Shown: positions 43,747-52,020, counted from the stretch's first letter. The stretch is DNA of 64,000 nucleotides from JABFSS01 sp964449445 (GCA_964449445.1 CAYUZT010000002.1:62001-126000); one strand, 5' to 3'. The notes: generated by a model from the letters alone, not told the origin. Translations and numbers: made by a program.

Positions 43747-44619
43747 ATGTTCTCTCTCAATCGCGTCCAGATCATCGGCTATCAAACACAACCCGTCCAA
43801 GTCCGCCAGACGCCCGGCGGTATTAGCGTGACCGATCTCAATCTCGTCACGCCGTATTCGTTCAAAGCCGAGAAAGGCGAGACGCTCGACGGCAAAGGAT
43901 TCCACGTCGTCACGCTCTGGGGCCCGATGGCGGAAGTCGCCGGCAAGTACGTTAAGCCCGGCTCGCAGCTCTTCATCTCCGGCCGCCTGCAAACCGACAG
44001 CTGGCAGGATGAAAAGACGAATGAGAAGAAATCAAAAACCAAAATGGTGGCGCTCGACATGATTCTCCTGGATCCCAAAGAAGGTCAGCGCGCCGTGCCG
44101 GAGGGTGCCGCATCTCTCACACAATGCATCAACCGCGCCGATATCATCGGCAACACAACGCGCGATCCTGAAATGCGCACGACGACCAGCGGACAGAAGG
44201 TTTTGACGCTGGGGGTAGCCACAAACGAGAAGTGGAAAGACCGCGCATCGGGGCAGGAGAAAGAGCGGGTGGAGTTCCACAACGTCGTCATCTGGGGCGA
44301 GCTTGCTGAGCAGGTGAGCAAGTTTGCGAAGAAAGGGTATCGCGTTTACGTCTCGGGTCGCGTCCAGACACGCAGCTGGGAAACGAAGGAAGGAGCCAAG
44401 CGCACGACCACGGAAATCATTGCCGATGCCGTCAGTCTTCTGGGCATCTCCAACCCCGCGGTAGCCAATAACATTTCCAATGAAGCGAGATCGTTCTCGG
44501 CCTCTCCACAGACCGAGCGCGCGGGCTCAGTGCAGGAATCGTCGTCCGGTACCGATAATATCGAAGCTCCGGCACTCACGTACGCGTCGGAAATTAAGCC
44601 GGAGGATTTGCCGTTTTAA
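43747..44619 (+). CDS. ssb: Single-stranded DNA-binding protein with two OB folds
   Basis: A 290-residue SSB with two OB domains: residues 1-~115 (FSLNRVQIIGYQTQPVQVRQ, GISVTDLNLVT, FHVVTLWGPMAEVAGKYVKP) and ~122-230 (QCINRADIIGNTTRDPEMR, VLTLGVATNEKWKD, EFHNVVIWGELAEQVSKF). The acidic tail ends EIKPEDLPF, the partner-binding tip of bacterial SSBs. Most bacterial SSBs are ~170 residues with one OB fold and act as tetramers; a two-OB subunit, as in Deinococcus/Thermus, would act as a dimer. It coats ssDNA during replication and repair with DnaE, DnaN and Mfd. Confidence 0.95.
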   Translation: MFSLNRVQIIGYQTQPVQVRQTPGGISVTDLNLVTPYSFKAEKGETLDGKGFHVVTLWGPMAEVAGKYVKPGSQLFISGRLQTDSWQDEKTNEKKSKTKMVALDMILLDPKEGQRAVPEGAASLTQCINRADIIGNTTRDPEMRTTTSGQKVLTLGVATNEKWKDRASGQEKERVEFHNVVIWGELAEQVSKFAKKGYRVYVSGRVQTRSWETKEGAKRTTTEIIADAVSLLGISNPAVANNISNEARSFSASPQTERAGSVQESSSGTDNIEAPALTYASEIKPEDLPF

Positions 44620-44710
44620 GCGAGTGAGGAAGTGAGTTTTCTCTATCCAGAAGAGCAAAAGCCATAGATCTATCTGTATAGGTTTTGCAGAAGCCCATGA
44701 AAATGTCAAC

Positions 44711-45079
44711 ATGGAGCATATGGCGGATATGCGTATAGAAACGTACAGAGCAGTCGATCAAATTCGCGATTTTGGCCAACTCTATCCTGTGGGCGGGTGG
44801 GATCAAAAATCGGGAAATGCTGACCGGCACGCTGAGGATATGATTCGGTGGGATCACTGCCAGCATACGACGGAACATCTTCTTGATGGCGCCGTCGGCG
44901 AAGTGGTCTGCATGGGATATGGCCCCGATTCTGTGGCGGCAATGAGAGCTGTTCTCTGGGAAGCATTTTTCCGATGTGTACGCCATCGGGAAGTTTTCCG
45001 CCTGGGCAACGTAGGCTGGAAGGCAGTGGGTACGCATGTGTCTGGCAATCGCGTTGCCGTTGTCGTAAGACTGGGATAA
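44711..45079 (+). CDS. CAP/SCP-superfamily-like protein without signal peptide
   Basis: A 122-residue protein whose core looks like a compact CAP domain: ADRHAEDMIRWDHCQH, then GEVVCMGY, then RAVLWEAFFRCVRHREVF and GWKAVGTHVSGNRVAVVVRL. The His, Glu, Glu and His of the CAP cavity may be His of DHCQH, Glu of GEVV, Glu of WEAFF and His of RHRE. CAP proteins are usually secreted; none of the N-terminal residues form a signal peptide. The antisense reading at 44594-45037 is judged a shadow. Function unknown. Confidence 0.55.
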   Translation: MEHMADMRIETYRAVDQIRDFGQLYPVGGWDQKSGNADRHAEDMIRWDHCQHTTEHLLDGAVGEVVCMGYGPDSVAAMRAVLWEAFFRCVRHREVFRLGNVGWKAVGTHVSGNRVAVVVRLG

Positions 45080-45133
45080 GTAAATTTTTCTCTTACTGAT
45101 GCGCTAAAACGAGTTCCACCTCTTTTTCACTGT

Positions 45134-45161
45134 GGACCGTACAGTGAATGGTATACGGTCC
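45134..45161. promoter_or_regulatory. Operator-like dyad before a small gene
   Basis: GGACCGTA (45134-45141) and TACGGTCC (45154-45161) are perfect 8-bp inverted repeats spaced by 12 bases. The right arm overlaps TATACG, a possible -10 hexamer eight bases before ATG 45166, so a bound regulator would block transcription. Confidence 0.4.
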
Positions 45162-45165
45162 TGCT

Positions 45166-45417
45166 ATGTCAGCAGAATCCGGAGGATTTCAGGAATCAGA
45201 AGAGGTGTTCGTAGAGCGAGTAAGACGCACAGCGACGCAACAAGAGGCGATGGGACCAGGACCCCAGTTTTACAACGGCACACTTGTACCAGGTGTTTTA
45301 GTTGTAGATCACGAAACGGGAGTTGAAACGTTCGTCGGTTGTTGCACAAAGCCACATCTCGCAGCCCTTCTTGATAGCTCTTGTCACTGGGATGCGGGTA
45401 TTGCGTGGGAAAATTAA
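45166..45417 (+). CDS. Small hypothetical protein
   Basis: An 83-residue protein with acidic N-terminal half (MSAESGGFQESEEVFVERVR) and a more hydrophobic end (PGVLVVDHETGVETFVGCCTKPHLAALL) bearing a Cys-Cys pair and a Trp-rich terminus. No family recognised. The start is chosen for the TATACG hexamer eight bases upstream and the dyad covering it; a start at 45148 is also open. It ends ten bases from the convergent murB end. Confidence 0.45.
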   Translation: MSAESGGFQESEEVFVERVRRTATQQEAMGPGPQFYNGTLVPGVLVVDHETGVETFVGCCTKPHLAALLDSSCHWDAGIAWEN

Positions 45418-45427
45418 TTTTCTTGCA

Positions 45428-46339
45428 TTAGGTCAAAATTCGTCCATCTTCTCCGTAGAATCTCATCTCTATCCCCGCAATTTGTGGAACGTTTTCACGA
45501 ATGAGTTTTGTGATAGCCAGAGCATCGGTGAATGTCCCTTTCTCCACGTTCAATAGGAAATTGGCGTGCTTCTCGCTGATCTGGATCCCGCCGATCTTTT
45601 TTCCGCGTAATCCTGCTTTCTCAATCAATTGCCATGCGGGTGTCCCATCGGGGAGAGCTTTAAAGCAAGAGCCGGCGGTCTTGATGTGCGGCTGCGTCTC
45701 GATGCGCTTTTTGATAAGCCGCTCGATCTCCGCCTTTACGTCGGCAGCGGGACGTGAAGGAATTTTCAAAACGATTTCCCAAATAATGGGGGCAATTCCC
45801 TCTCCCTCTGGGAGAGGGTTAGGGTGAGGGGCTTTTAAAAAATCTTTAAATACACTCTCCCGGTAGCGAAAATGACAGTCATCTTTAGAGAAGGTTTTCC
45901 ACTCACCATCCACAAATGCCGTCACAGACTCGACAAACGAGTCAATCCAGATTCCCTTTGGTCCTTGCCCGGCATTGCCAAAAATGGCTCCACCAACCGT
46001 TCCTGGGATACCTGTGAGAGCAGAGAGATCCAGGTTCTGTGCGGCGAGTTCGTTTAAGAAACTCCCGAGAATTTTCCCAGCTTTCACTGTTACCCGGTTA
46101 CCTTCAATTCGCATCTCCTCCACTTTCATTCGAACAACCATGGCTTCAATCACATCATCGGCGAAAATAGTGTTGGAGCCGCCGCCAAGGACAATCAGCG
46201 GAAGATTTTTTTGTTTCGCGAACGTCACCGCTTCCTCCACATCCTCCTTTGTTATGATTTCTGCATACCAACGCGCTTTCCCGCCAATGCGCATAGTCGT
46301 CTTGGGGCCGACGGGGACGTGTTCTTGGATAAGCATCAT
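45428..46339 (-). CDS. murB: UDP-N-acetylenolpyruvoylglucosamine reductase
   Basis: The flavoenzyme that reduces the MurA product to UDP-N-acetylmuramic acid. Residues ~1-130 bind FAD (MRIGGKARWYAEI, LIVLGGGSNTIFADD, LSALTGIPGTVGGAIFGNAG); the C-terminal domain has FRYRESVFKDF, KTAGSCFKALPDG with the catalytic Ser of GSCF, and HANFLLNVEKGT. About 303 residues. In the middle, KAPHPNPLPEGEGIAP is the translation of a GC-rich hairpin and looks like an in-frame insertion. ATG at 46339 or 46336; TATCAT at 46349-46344 supports a leaderless start and excludes the longer upstream reading. Confidence 0.95.
   Translation of the reverse strand: MMLIQEHVPVGPKTTMRIGGKARWYAEIITKEDVEEAVTFAKQKNLPLIVLGGGSNTIFADDVIEAMVVRMKVEEMRIEGNRVTVKAGKILGSFLNELAAQNLDLSALTGIPGTVGGAIFGNAGQGPKGIWIDSFVESVTAFVDGEWKTFSKDDCHFRYRESVFKDFLKAPHPNPLPEGEGIAPIIWEIVLKIPSRPAADVKAEIERLIKKRIETQPHIKTAGSCFKALPDGTPAWQLIEKAGLRGKKIGGIQISEKHANFLLNVEKGTFTDALAITKLIRENVPQIAGIEMRFYGEDGRILT
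45797..45836. repeat. GC-rich palindrome in frame inside murB
   Basis: CCCTCTCCC-TCT-GGGAGAGGG followed by TTAGGGTGAGGGG. It is of the same kind as the ends of the DUF559 element in the Sua5 gene and is translated as PHPNPLPEGEG. Confidence 0.7.
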
Positions 46340-46351
46340 TGGTATGATAGC

Positions 46352-46393
46352 CGCAGGTCTTCGACCTGCGCACCGCGCGTCGAAGACGCGCGG
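46352..46393. repeat. Two adjacent GTCTTCGAC-type hairpins
   Basis: CGCAGGTC-TTC-GACCTGCG (46352-46370) and CCGCGCGTC-GAA-GACGCGCGG (46373-46393) stand in opposite orientation upstream of murB, between it and the small membrane protein gene. Confidence 0.6.
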
Positions 46394-46404
46394 CTGAATG
46401 ACTA

Positions 46405-46758
46405 TTAAAGAAGCACGGTAGCCAGTAATCCCAGACTCCCGAGCACGAGACCGATCGTCGCTCCCCTGTTCGGTAGTTCCTGGAAGAACGTATACGCGAG
46501 CGCCGGTTCCACGATCAGGATCGACGTGACCGAAATCACCGTCACGATCCAGATGTTCTGGAATGCCTTGTACCCCAGGTAGTACCCGCCAATGAGCGCA
46601 CCAGCCCCAATGACCATAGCAATCCCAATTTTCGATAAGGAAGCCGTTGATGCGAAACGGAGCGAGGGAAGGCGCGCAACGGCCATTTCGGCGTAGACGG
46701 CGAAGAATTCCCCTAAAAATAACAACGCGAGCGCCAGTGATTTGGAGAAGAGACCCAT
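46405..46758 (-). CDS. Small four-helix membrane protein (SMR/EamA-like half transporter)
   Basis: A 117-residue protein with four membrane helices (SLALALLFLGEFFAVYAEMA; ASLSKIGIAMVIGAGALIGG; IWIVTVISVTSILIVEPALA; GATIGLVLGSLGLLATVLL). The layout matches one half of a drug/metabolite transporter or a small multidrug resistance protein that works as a dimer; Glu in GEFFAVYAE is in the first helix as expected for SMR proteins. The substrate is unknown. GATATT lies five bases before ATG 46758. Its start is nine bases from the gltX end, so co-transcription with gltX is possible. Confidence 0.7.
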   Translation of the reverse strand: MGLFSKSLALALLFLGEFFAVYAEMAVARLPSLRFASTASLSKIGIAMVIGAGALIGGYYLGYKAFQNIWIVTVISVTSILIVEPALAYTFFQELPNRGATIGLVLGSLGLLATVLL

Positions 46759-46767
46759 GGAGGAATA

Positions 46768-48228
46768 TCACAGAGATGAACGCGCGCGTTGCAACCGCTC
46801 AAGTGTTTTGCTTTTGCCGAGAGCCTGGGCAACTTCAAACGCCCCCGGGCTGTAGGGAAGACCGGTGAGTGCTGCTCGCAGCGGCCAGAGGAGTTGTCCG
46901 AGTTTGAACGTTCCCAAATTTTCCTGGATTGCCGCTTTGGTACTCTCTACCGACCATTTTTTCTCTGGAATTGCGTTGAGCGTCTTCTCAAGAACCGAGA
47001 AAATGTCCGGAAGCTGTTCTTTCGTCACCCTCTGCTTCTCGCTCGCGAGCAGTTCCACGGTCACCGTGGGTTCTTGGTACAAAAATTTCAGCATGTCCGG
47101 CGCTTCATGGAAAAACGTGATGCGTTCCTGGATCAGCGCGGCTTTCACGGTGAAATCTTTGTCCGATGCAGCTGCCGGGAGCTTTTCTGTGACGAGCGGC
47201 TTGATGCGATCGGCAAATTCCTGAAGAGGGATTTTCCGCATCCACTGGCCCTGAAGCCAGTTGAGCTTCTCCACGTCAAAAATCGCTCCGGCTTTTTGAA
47301 TGCGATCCATACTGAATGCTTCAATAAGCTCAGCATGCGTAAATATTTCTTGCGTTGTTCCCGGATTCCACCCGAGGAGCGCGAGAAAATTTACCATCAC
47401 TTCCGGTAGATAGCCTTTCTTGATGTACTCCTCCACCGCAACATCCCCGTCACGCTTGCTGAGTTTCTTCCGGTCCGTTCCAAGCAGCAGTGGAACATGC
47501 GCGTACTTCGGCGGCGTCCATCCCAAAAATTCCAGGAGTAGCAAGTGCTTGGGGAGTGAGCTGAGCCACTCTTCTCCGCGCATGACTAAATCAATTTCCA
47601 TCAAATGATCATCCACGACGTGCGCAAGATGGTATGTGGGGAAGCCGTCGCTCTTCAAAAGCACCTGGTCATCAACTGTGTGGCCCTGAAAGCTCATCGG
47701 TCCGCGAATCTCATCATGGAAGGTAATAGTCCGCTCATGCGGGACTTTCATGCGGATCACGTGTGGGATGCCTTCGCCAATTTTGGCTTCTACTTCTTCT
47801 TTCGTGAGGTTCACACAGAGCCGGTCGTACATCGGTGCCTGCTTACGGGCTTCCTGTCCTTTGCGCATCTCGTCGAGTCTCTGTGGCGTGCAGAAGCAGC
47901 GGTAGGCGTGTCCTTTGGCGATCAGTTCCTCCGCGTACTTCTTATACAGATCGAGCCGCTCGGATTGAAAGTACGGTCCGTGCGTTCCCTTCTGCATCAC
48001 CGTATCGCCGTCGAGCACCACTCCTTCATCCGGATGGATGCCGGCCCACTGCAGACCCCTGAGCATATTCTCTACTGCTCCGGGCACACTTCGCACCTGA
48101 TCGGTGTCTTCGATGCGCATTAATAACGTCCCCTTCGTCTGCCGTGCGAGGAGTTCATTATATAACGCTGTGCGCAGGCTCCCGACATGCAGGAAGCCGG
48201 TGGGAGAGGGGGGGAAGCGGGTGCGCAT
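46768..48228 (-). CDS. gltX: Glutamyl-tRNA synthetase
   Basis: A 486-residue class I synthetase: MRTRFPPSPTGFLHVGSLRT has the HIGH-type box (HVGS), and RKKLSKRDGDV is the KMSKS box. MRIEDTDQVRS and VDDHLMEIDLVMRGEEWLSS are GluRS signatures, and the C-terminal half is the anticodon-binding alpha-helix cage. ATG 48228 is chosen over 48243 because TATCCT sits exactly six bases upstream and because the HIGH region then starts at the usual distance. Without GlnRS in view it may also charge tRNA-Gln for later amidation. Confidence 0.96.
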   Translation of the reverse strand: MRTRFPPSPTGFLHVGSLRTALYNELLARQTKGTLLMRIEDTDQVRSVPGAVENMLRGLQWAGIHPDEGVVLDGDTVMQKGTHGPYFQSERLDLYKKYAEELIAKGHAYRCFCTPQRLDEMRKGQEARKQAPMYDRLCVNLTKEEVEAKIGEGIPHVIRMKVPHERTITFHDEIRGPMSFQGHTVDDQVLLKSDGFPTYHLAHVVDDHLMEIDLVMRGEEWLSSLPKHLLLLEFLGWTPPKYAHVPLLLGTDRKKLSKRDGDVAVEEYIKKGYLPEVMVNFLALLGWNPGTTQEIFTHAELIEAFSMDRIQKAGAIFDVEKLNWLQGQWMRKIPLQEFADRIKPLVTEKLPAAASDKDFTVKAALIQERITFFHEAPDMLKFLYQEPTVTVELLASEKQRVTKEQLPDIFSVLEKTLNAIPEKKWSVESTKAAIQENLGTFKLGQLLWPLRAALTGLPYSPGAFEVAQALGKSKTLERLQRARSSL

Positions 48229-48249
48229 ACGAGAAGGATACATGTTTTT

Positions 48250-48337
48250 ATCGCTAATTCGTTAACTCGATAACTCGTATCTTGCAGTCATGCTCCACAA
48301 TAAAACACGAGTTATCGAGTTAACCAGTTAACGAGCA
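48250..48337. repeat. CTCGTTAACTCG inverted-repeat element, copy b
   Basis: Left arm TCGCTAATTCGTTAACTCGA and right arm CGAGTTATCGAGTTAACCAG enclose a loop of about 25 bases. It fills the gap between gltX and the cyclophilin gene. Confidence 0.85.
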
Positions 48338-48343
48338 GGTTCG

Positions 48344-49102
48344 TTACTTCACTTCAACGGTAAACGTCACCGGCTTCACCGGCTTATCGCTGCCGTCGCG
48401 CTCCACGTTCACGATTGCGTCGACGATATCCAGTCCACTCGTCACGCGGCCGAACACTGTGTGCCGGCCTTCCAGCCAGCTGACGTTCTCCGCCTGCACA
48501 ATAAAGAACTGGCTGCCGTTCGTTCCTGGGCCGCGGTTCGCCATGGCGAGCGCACCTTTGGTCATCGGCAGTGACTGCGCAGTAGAGGTGTAGACGTATC
48601 CCTGCTTCTCGTAGAACTCTTTCACCGTCAGGTTCTCGAATTCCGGAGGGAGCGCCTGTCCCTGTGCCTGATCCTTGAGTGTTTTCTTATCGAGGCCGTA
48701 GCTCTCGGCATTGATCTCATCTTCAAACGTAGCACCGAAGATACTCTCGCCGCCCGTGCCGCTGCCGTCCGGATCGCCTCCCTGAATCATGAAGTTCGGG
48801 ATCACGCGGTGGAACGTGAGGTTCTGGTAGTAGCCGTTCTTCGCAAGCGCGATAAAGTTTGTCACCGTCTTGGGGGCCACGTCGGCATCCAGCTCTATTT
48901 CAATATCTCCTTTGCTCGTCTTTAACACAACGGTGTGCTTTCCCGTGAGGAGCGTGCCGTCAAAACCTTTTTTCGCTTCTTCCAATGTGGGGGAGGGGGG
49001 CGGAGGAGTGTTGTCCGGAGGAGTCGGTGCCGGCTTTGCGCAGCTCACGAGGAGGAAGGCCAATGCAAAAAGCGGGATGATGAATTTGTACATGTTGTTC
49101 AT
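48344..49102 (-). CDS. Cyclophilin-type peptidyl-prolyl isomerase, lipoprotein
   Basis: A 252-residue exported isomerase. MYKFIIPLFALAFLLVSCAKP is a lipoprotein signal with lipobox LVSC, so it should be lipidated and cut by LspA (present in the window). A Pro-rich linker follows, then a cyclophilin domain (GDIEIELDADVAPKTVTNF, FHRVIPNFMIQGGDPDGSGTGG, ANRGPGTNGSQFFIV, LEGRHTVFGRV) with the catalytic Arg of FHRV. A ~35-residue insertion before ANRG is unusual but known in some bacterial forms. It would aid folding outside the membrane, for example of the many secreted proteins here. Starts at 49102 or 49093. Confidence 0.92.
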   Translation of the reverse strand: MNNMYKFIIPLFALAFLLVSCAKPAPTPPDNTPPPPSPTLEEAKKGFDGTLLTGKHTVVLKTSKGDIEIELDADVAPKTVTNFIALAKNGYYQNLTFHRVIPNFMIQGGDPDGSGTGGESIFGATFEDEINAESYGLDKKTLKDQAQGQALPPEFENLTVKEFYEKQGYVYTSTAQSLPMTKGALAMANRGPGTNGSQFFIVQAENVSWLEGRHTVFGRVTSGLDIVDAIVNVERDGSDKPVKPVTFTVEVK

Positions 49103-49137
49103 AGGCCGAGTGAGGGTACTGACGTCCGGAGAACCCA

Positions 49138-50154
49138 TCAAGACACCTGACAATGTTCGGGCAAAACTGCCAAGAGGATCTTCGCGACTTTTTCGTCGCT
49201 CTTGGCTTGACACAGCGATTTCATCTTCTCGCTTCTCTCCCTGCGCAGCGCTGCATCGTGCGCCAGGCGCCGGATTTCGGGAACGAGAGTTTCTTCAAGG
49301 GATATCTGCGCCAAAACAGTGCACCCGCCGCATTCTTTCGCCGCCTGCGCGTTTTTTGTCTGATGATCGTGCGCAACTCCTTCTAGAGGAACGAGGATTG
49401 CGGGAATGCCGTTTGCCGCCAGCTCCGTGATGCTTCCTGCGCCCGCACGGCTGACGGCAAAATCTGCGATGGCGTACAAATCTGCAAGTTCTTCATGCAC
49501 GAAAGGCTTCGTCCAATATCCCGCGTGTGTGCCTGCTCCCGGCTTTCCTTCTCCGGTAATGTGAATGACATCGACGTGCTCAAGAATTTCTTTGCTGTGT
49601 CGCGCAAATACTTCATTGAGAGCCTGCGCTCCTTGGCTCCCGCCCATAAGAAGGAGCACGGGGCGTTTGCCCGAAAATCCTGTGAGGGAAAATCCACGGT
49701 CACGCGAACCTTCTGTAATGCCTGGGCGCAGAGGATTTCCCTCCCGGAATCCATGAATAACTTTTGCTCCCAACTTGCCAATCCATTTCGTCGCCCGTCC
49801 CTCTACAGCATCAGATTCATGGACAACAATGGGAATGCCCCTGATCCATGCGGCAAGGGCAATGGGGACCGCCACCCCGCCTCCTTTTGTGAACACCGCA
49901 TCCGGTTTCCAGCGTTTGAGGAGGGCAATTGCCCGCATCGTGAGCAGTGGAATTTTCCAGAGAGATAATCGCCGCTCAGCGAGAGCCGTCCACTGCACTC
50001 CTTCCTTCTGCAGGAACTTGTTGTCCCCTGCTCTCTCAGAGCAGACGAAATGCGCAACCGCATCCGGTCGCAGCGTCTGCACCGCGCGCCACACGGCGAC
50101 GCACGGAGCGATGTGGCCGATGGAACCGCCGGCCGCAAAGACGATATTGACCAT
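49138..50154 (-). CDS. murG: UDP-GlcNAc:undecaprenyl-pyrophosphoryl-MurNAc-pentapeptide GlcNAc transferase
   Basis: A 338-residue GT28 enzyme completing lipid II on the inner face of the membrane. FAAGGSIGHIAPCVAVW is the N-terminal glycine loop; MGGSQGAQALNEVF and SRAGAGSITELAANGIPAILVPLE with HDHQTKNAQ form the donor-binding site. The start at 50154 gives the usual MxNIVFAAGG opening; ftsW ends 28 bases upstream, and the lipoprotein isomerase gene follows after 35 bases. Together with murA, murB and ftsW it shows that the cell builds peptidoglycan. Confidence 0.95.
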   Translation of the reverse strand: MVNIVFAAGGSIGHIAPCVAVWRAVQTLRPDAVAHFVCSERAGDNKFLQKEGVQWTALAERRLSLWKIPLLTMRAIALLKRWKPDAVFTKGGGVAVPIALAAWIRGIPIVVHESDAVEGRATKWIGKLGAKVIHGFREGNPLRPGITEGSRDRGFSLTGFSGKRPVLLLMGGSQGAQALNEVFARHSKEILEHVDVIHITGEGKPGAGTHAGYWTKPFVHEELADLYAIADFAVSRAGAGSITELAANGIPAILVPLEGVAHDHQTKNAQAAKECGGCTVLAQISLEETLVPEIRRLAHDAALRRERSEKMKSLCQAKSDEKVAKILLAVLPEHCQVS

Positions 50155-50182
50155 AGGAAGGTTAGTGTAGCTGAAGCATTTT

Positions 50183-51358
50183 TTAGGCACTCAACAGCCA
50201 TCCCCCTAACTTCCTCTTCGTCTGCCTCCTCGCCAAGCTCGCTTCACTGGTGGAATGCATGGAAATATTCAAAAGGATGCCAATCGCGGCAAGCAACGAG
50301 ACGAGCGACGAGCCTCCGTAGCTGATTAACGGAAGTGTGAGACCCGTGAGGGGGAACAGCCCCACATTCACGGCGATGTTCACGAGCGTCTGCACTGCGA
50401 TCCATGTTGTCACGCCGGTTGCGAGCAGGAATCCAAACCGGTCGGGAGCGTTCTGCGCAATGCGGTAGCCGCGATAGACTAAGATCGTGTACATGGAGAG
50501 CACGATCAACAGACGGAAGAATCCCAGTTCCTCTGCCATCGCCGAGAAGATCATGTCGCCTTTTACTTCGGGCAGATAGCCGAACTTCTGCGTCGATTTC
50601 CCGTAGCCGACACCAAAGAATCCGCCGCTGCCAATAGTAATGAGCGCCTGTTTGATCTGGTATCCGTATTTATCAACGATGTTCTGGTCGTTGACGTACA
50701 GAAACGCCAAGAAGCGGTTCCGGATGTAATCTTTCTGAAGAATGATGGGCAAGCCGAGCACGGCTGTTAGGCCACCGCCCAAAAGCAGATGGAAAATGCT
50801 TCCTCCGGCAATAAAGAACATCGCCGCAGCGATGGTGCAGAGCACCAAGAATGATCCAAGGTCGGGCTGGATCGCAATCAGGAAGGTGCTGATCAACAGG
50901 AGCGTCACGAACGGCAGGAATCCCTCCTTGAATGTGCCGATCAACTGCTCGCGTTTCTGCAGCCATACGGAAAGATAGAAGATGAGTGTAAGTTTCAGGA
51001 ATTCCGAGGGCTGCACGGAAAACGGCCCGATGCGCAGCCAACTCCACGATGTCCCCCACCCAGCATTGACGCCGGGAATCAGTACGAGCAGCAGCAGGAA
51101 GATCGTGCAGAAGAAGAGCAGCTTCGCCGTGCGTTCCCAAAAGTGGTACGGCATCACAGTCGTTGCGAACAACACTCCCATGCCGAAGAGCACGTGGAGA
51201 AACGTCCTCCAAAGATAGAACGAGTTTGTTCCTACTCCATAGAGTCGCGTCGTCAGCTGGTAACTTTCGTACACAGAGACGCTCGCAAGCATCGCGAGGC
51301 CGAAAAGGGTCAAAACGACGGTCGTGCCGAGCAGCAGTAAGTCGATTCTTCTGAACAT
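50183..51358 (-). CDS. ftsW: SEDS-family peptidoglycan polymerase (FtsW/RodA)
   Basis: A 391-residue protein with about ten membrane helices, member of the SEDS glycosyltransferases that polymerise lipid II at the division site or along the wall. GTSWSWLRIGPFSVQPSEFLK and NVGLFPLTGLTLPLISYGGSS are the diagnostic loops, the first holding the conserved Trp/Gln-Pro-Ser-Glu. Adjacent murG favours FtsW over RodA. ATG 51358 starts one residue before the Arg-Arg of the cytoplasmic N-terminus; TATACT lies nine bases upstream. Its partner class b penicillin-binding protein is not in the window. Confidence 0.93.
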   Translation of the reverse strand: MFRRIDLLLLGTTVVLTLFGLAMLASVSVYESYQLTTRLYGVGTNSFYLWRTFLHVLFGMGVLFATTVMPYHFWERTAKLLFFCTIFLLLLVLIPGVNAGWGTSWSWLRIGPFSVQPSEFLKLTLIFYLSVWLQKREQLIGTFKEGFLPFVTLLLISTFLIAIQPDLGSFLVLCTIAAAMFFIAGGSIFHLLLGGGLTAVLGLPIILQKDYIRNRFLAFLYVNDQNIVDKYGYQIKQALITIGSGGFFGVGYGKSTQKFGYLPEVKGDMIFSAMAEELGFFRLLIVLSMYTILVYRGYRIAQNAPDRFGFLLATGVTTWIAVQTLVNIAVNVGLFPLTGLTLPLISYGGSSLVSLLAAIGILLNISMHSTSEASLARRQTKRKLGGWLLSA

Positions 51359-51385
51359 GAGGTAGGCAGTATAGCCCTGAAAAAG

Positions 51386-51447
51386 AATCATGAATTATGA
51401 ATTATGGTTTCGCTCGCTGATTCATAATTCATAATTCATAATTCATT
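51386..51447. repeat. AT-rich palindrome (AATTATGAATCATG family), copy 3
   Basis: AATCATGAATTATGAATTAT pairs with ATTCATAATTCATAATTCAT. It separates divergent ftsW and lspA and runs up to the lspA start codon; its last CATAAT is six bases before ATG 51449 and may act as that gene's -10. Confidence 0.75.
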
Positions 51448-51448
51448 T

Positions 51449-51907
51449 ATGAGCATCCTGTACTTTTCCGCAATCTCCGCGTTTTTCCTTAGTCTTGTAG
51501 CAAAAATTCTTGCCGATACTTTCTTAACTGAGCGCGTCAGCGTTCTCGGCTCCTTCGCCGGTCTTCAGTATGCGACGAATGCCGGAGTCGCCTTCAGCAT
51601 CACCTTCCCGGGCCAGCTTCAGAACATCTTCATCGCTGCTGCTTTGATTGCACTCATCTTTGCAGCTCGTTATGCAAAAACAACGTGGAGTCGCATTGCG
51701 TTTGGGCTCATTATCGGAGGGGCACTCGGAAATATTGTCGACCGCCTGCGGGACGGGCTGGTGACGGATTTTTTCCAAGTGGGGACATTCCCCATTTTCA
51801 ACGTGGCGGACAGTTGTATCACCATAGGAGTCGGATTGCTCCTTCTTGAAGCGGTCATGCAGTGGTCACAGAAAAGAACCAAGCACCAAGTACCAATATC
51901 CAGATAA
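51449..51907 (+). CDS. lspA: Lipoprotein signal peptidase (signal peptidase II)
   Basis: A 152-residue membrane aspartyl protease with four helices that cuts prolipoproteins such as the cyclophilin encoded nearby. ATNAGVAFSI, GGALGNIVDRLRDGLVTDFF and FPIFNVADSCITIG carry the catalytic Asp pair (NIVD and NVAD). The last ~12 residues (TKHQVPISR) are encoded by a dispersed CCAAGTACCAA palindrome whose other arm is at about 51955-51990, so the C-terminus has been altered by repeat sequence. CATAAT six bases before the ATG belongs to the upstream repeat. Confidence 0.94.
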   Translation: MSILYFSAISAFFLSLVAKILADTFLTERVSVLGSFAGLQYATNAGVAFSITFPGQLQNIFIAAALIALIFAARYAKTTWSRIAFGLIIGGALGNIVDRLRDGLVTDFFQVGTFPIFNVADSCITIGVGLLLLEAVMQWSQKRTKHQVPISR

Positions 51908-51992
51908 AAATCCAAAGTCCCAGTATTCATATTCCTTTCTCGTTTTTGATGATTATTTGGCCCTTGGAATTTGGTTCTTGGTACTTCCCATA
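51883..51992. repeat. AACCAAGCACCAAGTACCAA palindrome between lspA and murA
   Basis: Left arm AACCAAGCACCAAGTACCAA overlaps the lspA 3' end; right arm TTTGGTTCTTGGTACTTCC lies at about 51970-51989. The spacer is AT-rich. It supplies the final codons and stop of lspA. Confidence 0.6.
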
Positions 51993-52020
51993 GCCGAAAA
52001 TCCGCTACAATCGTTTTCCT

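Noticed and set aside
44594..45037. 147-codon minus-strand open frame opposite the CAP-like gene
   Set aside because: The plus frame has CAP-like motifs and an ATG; the minus translation shows no pattern and starts inside the other gene.
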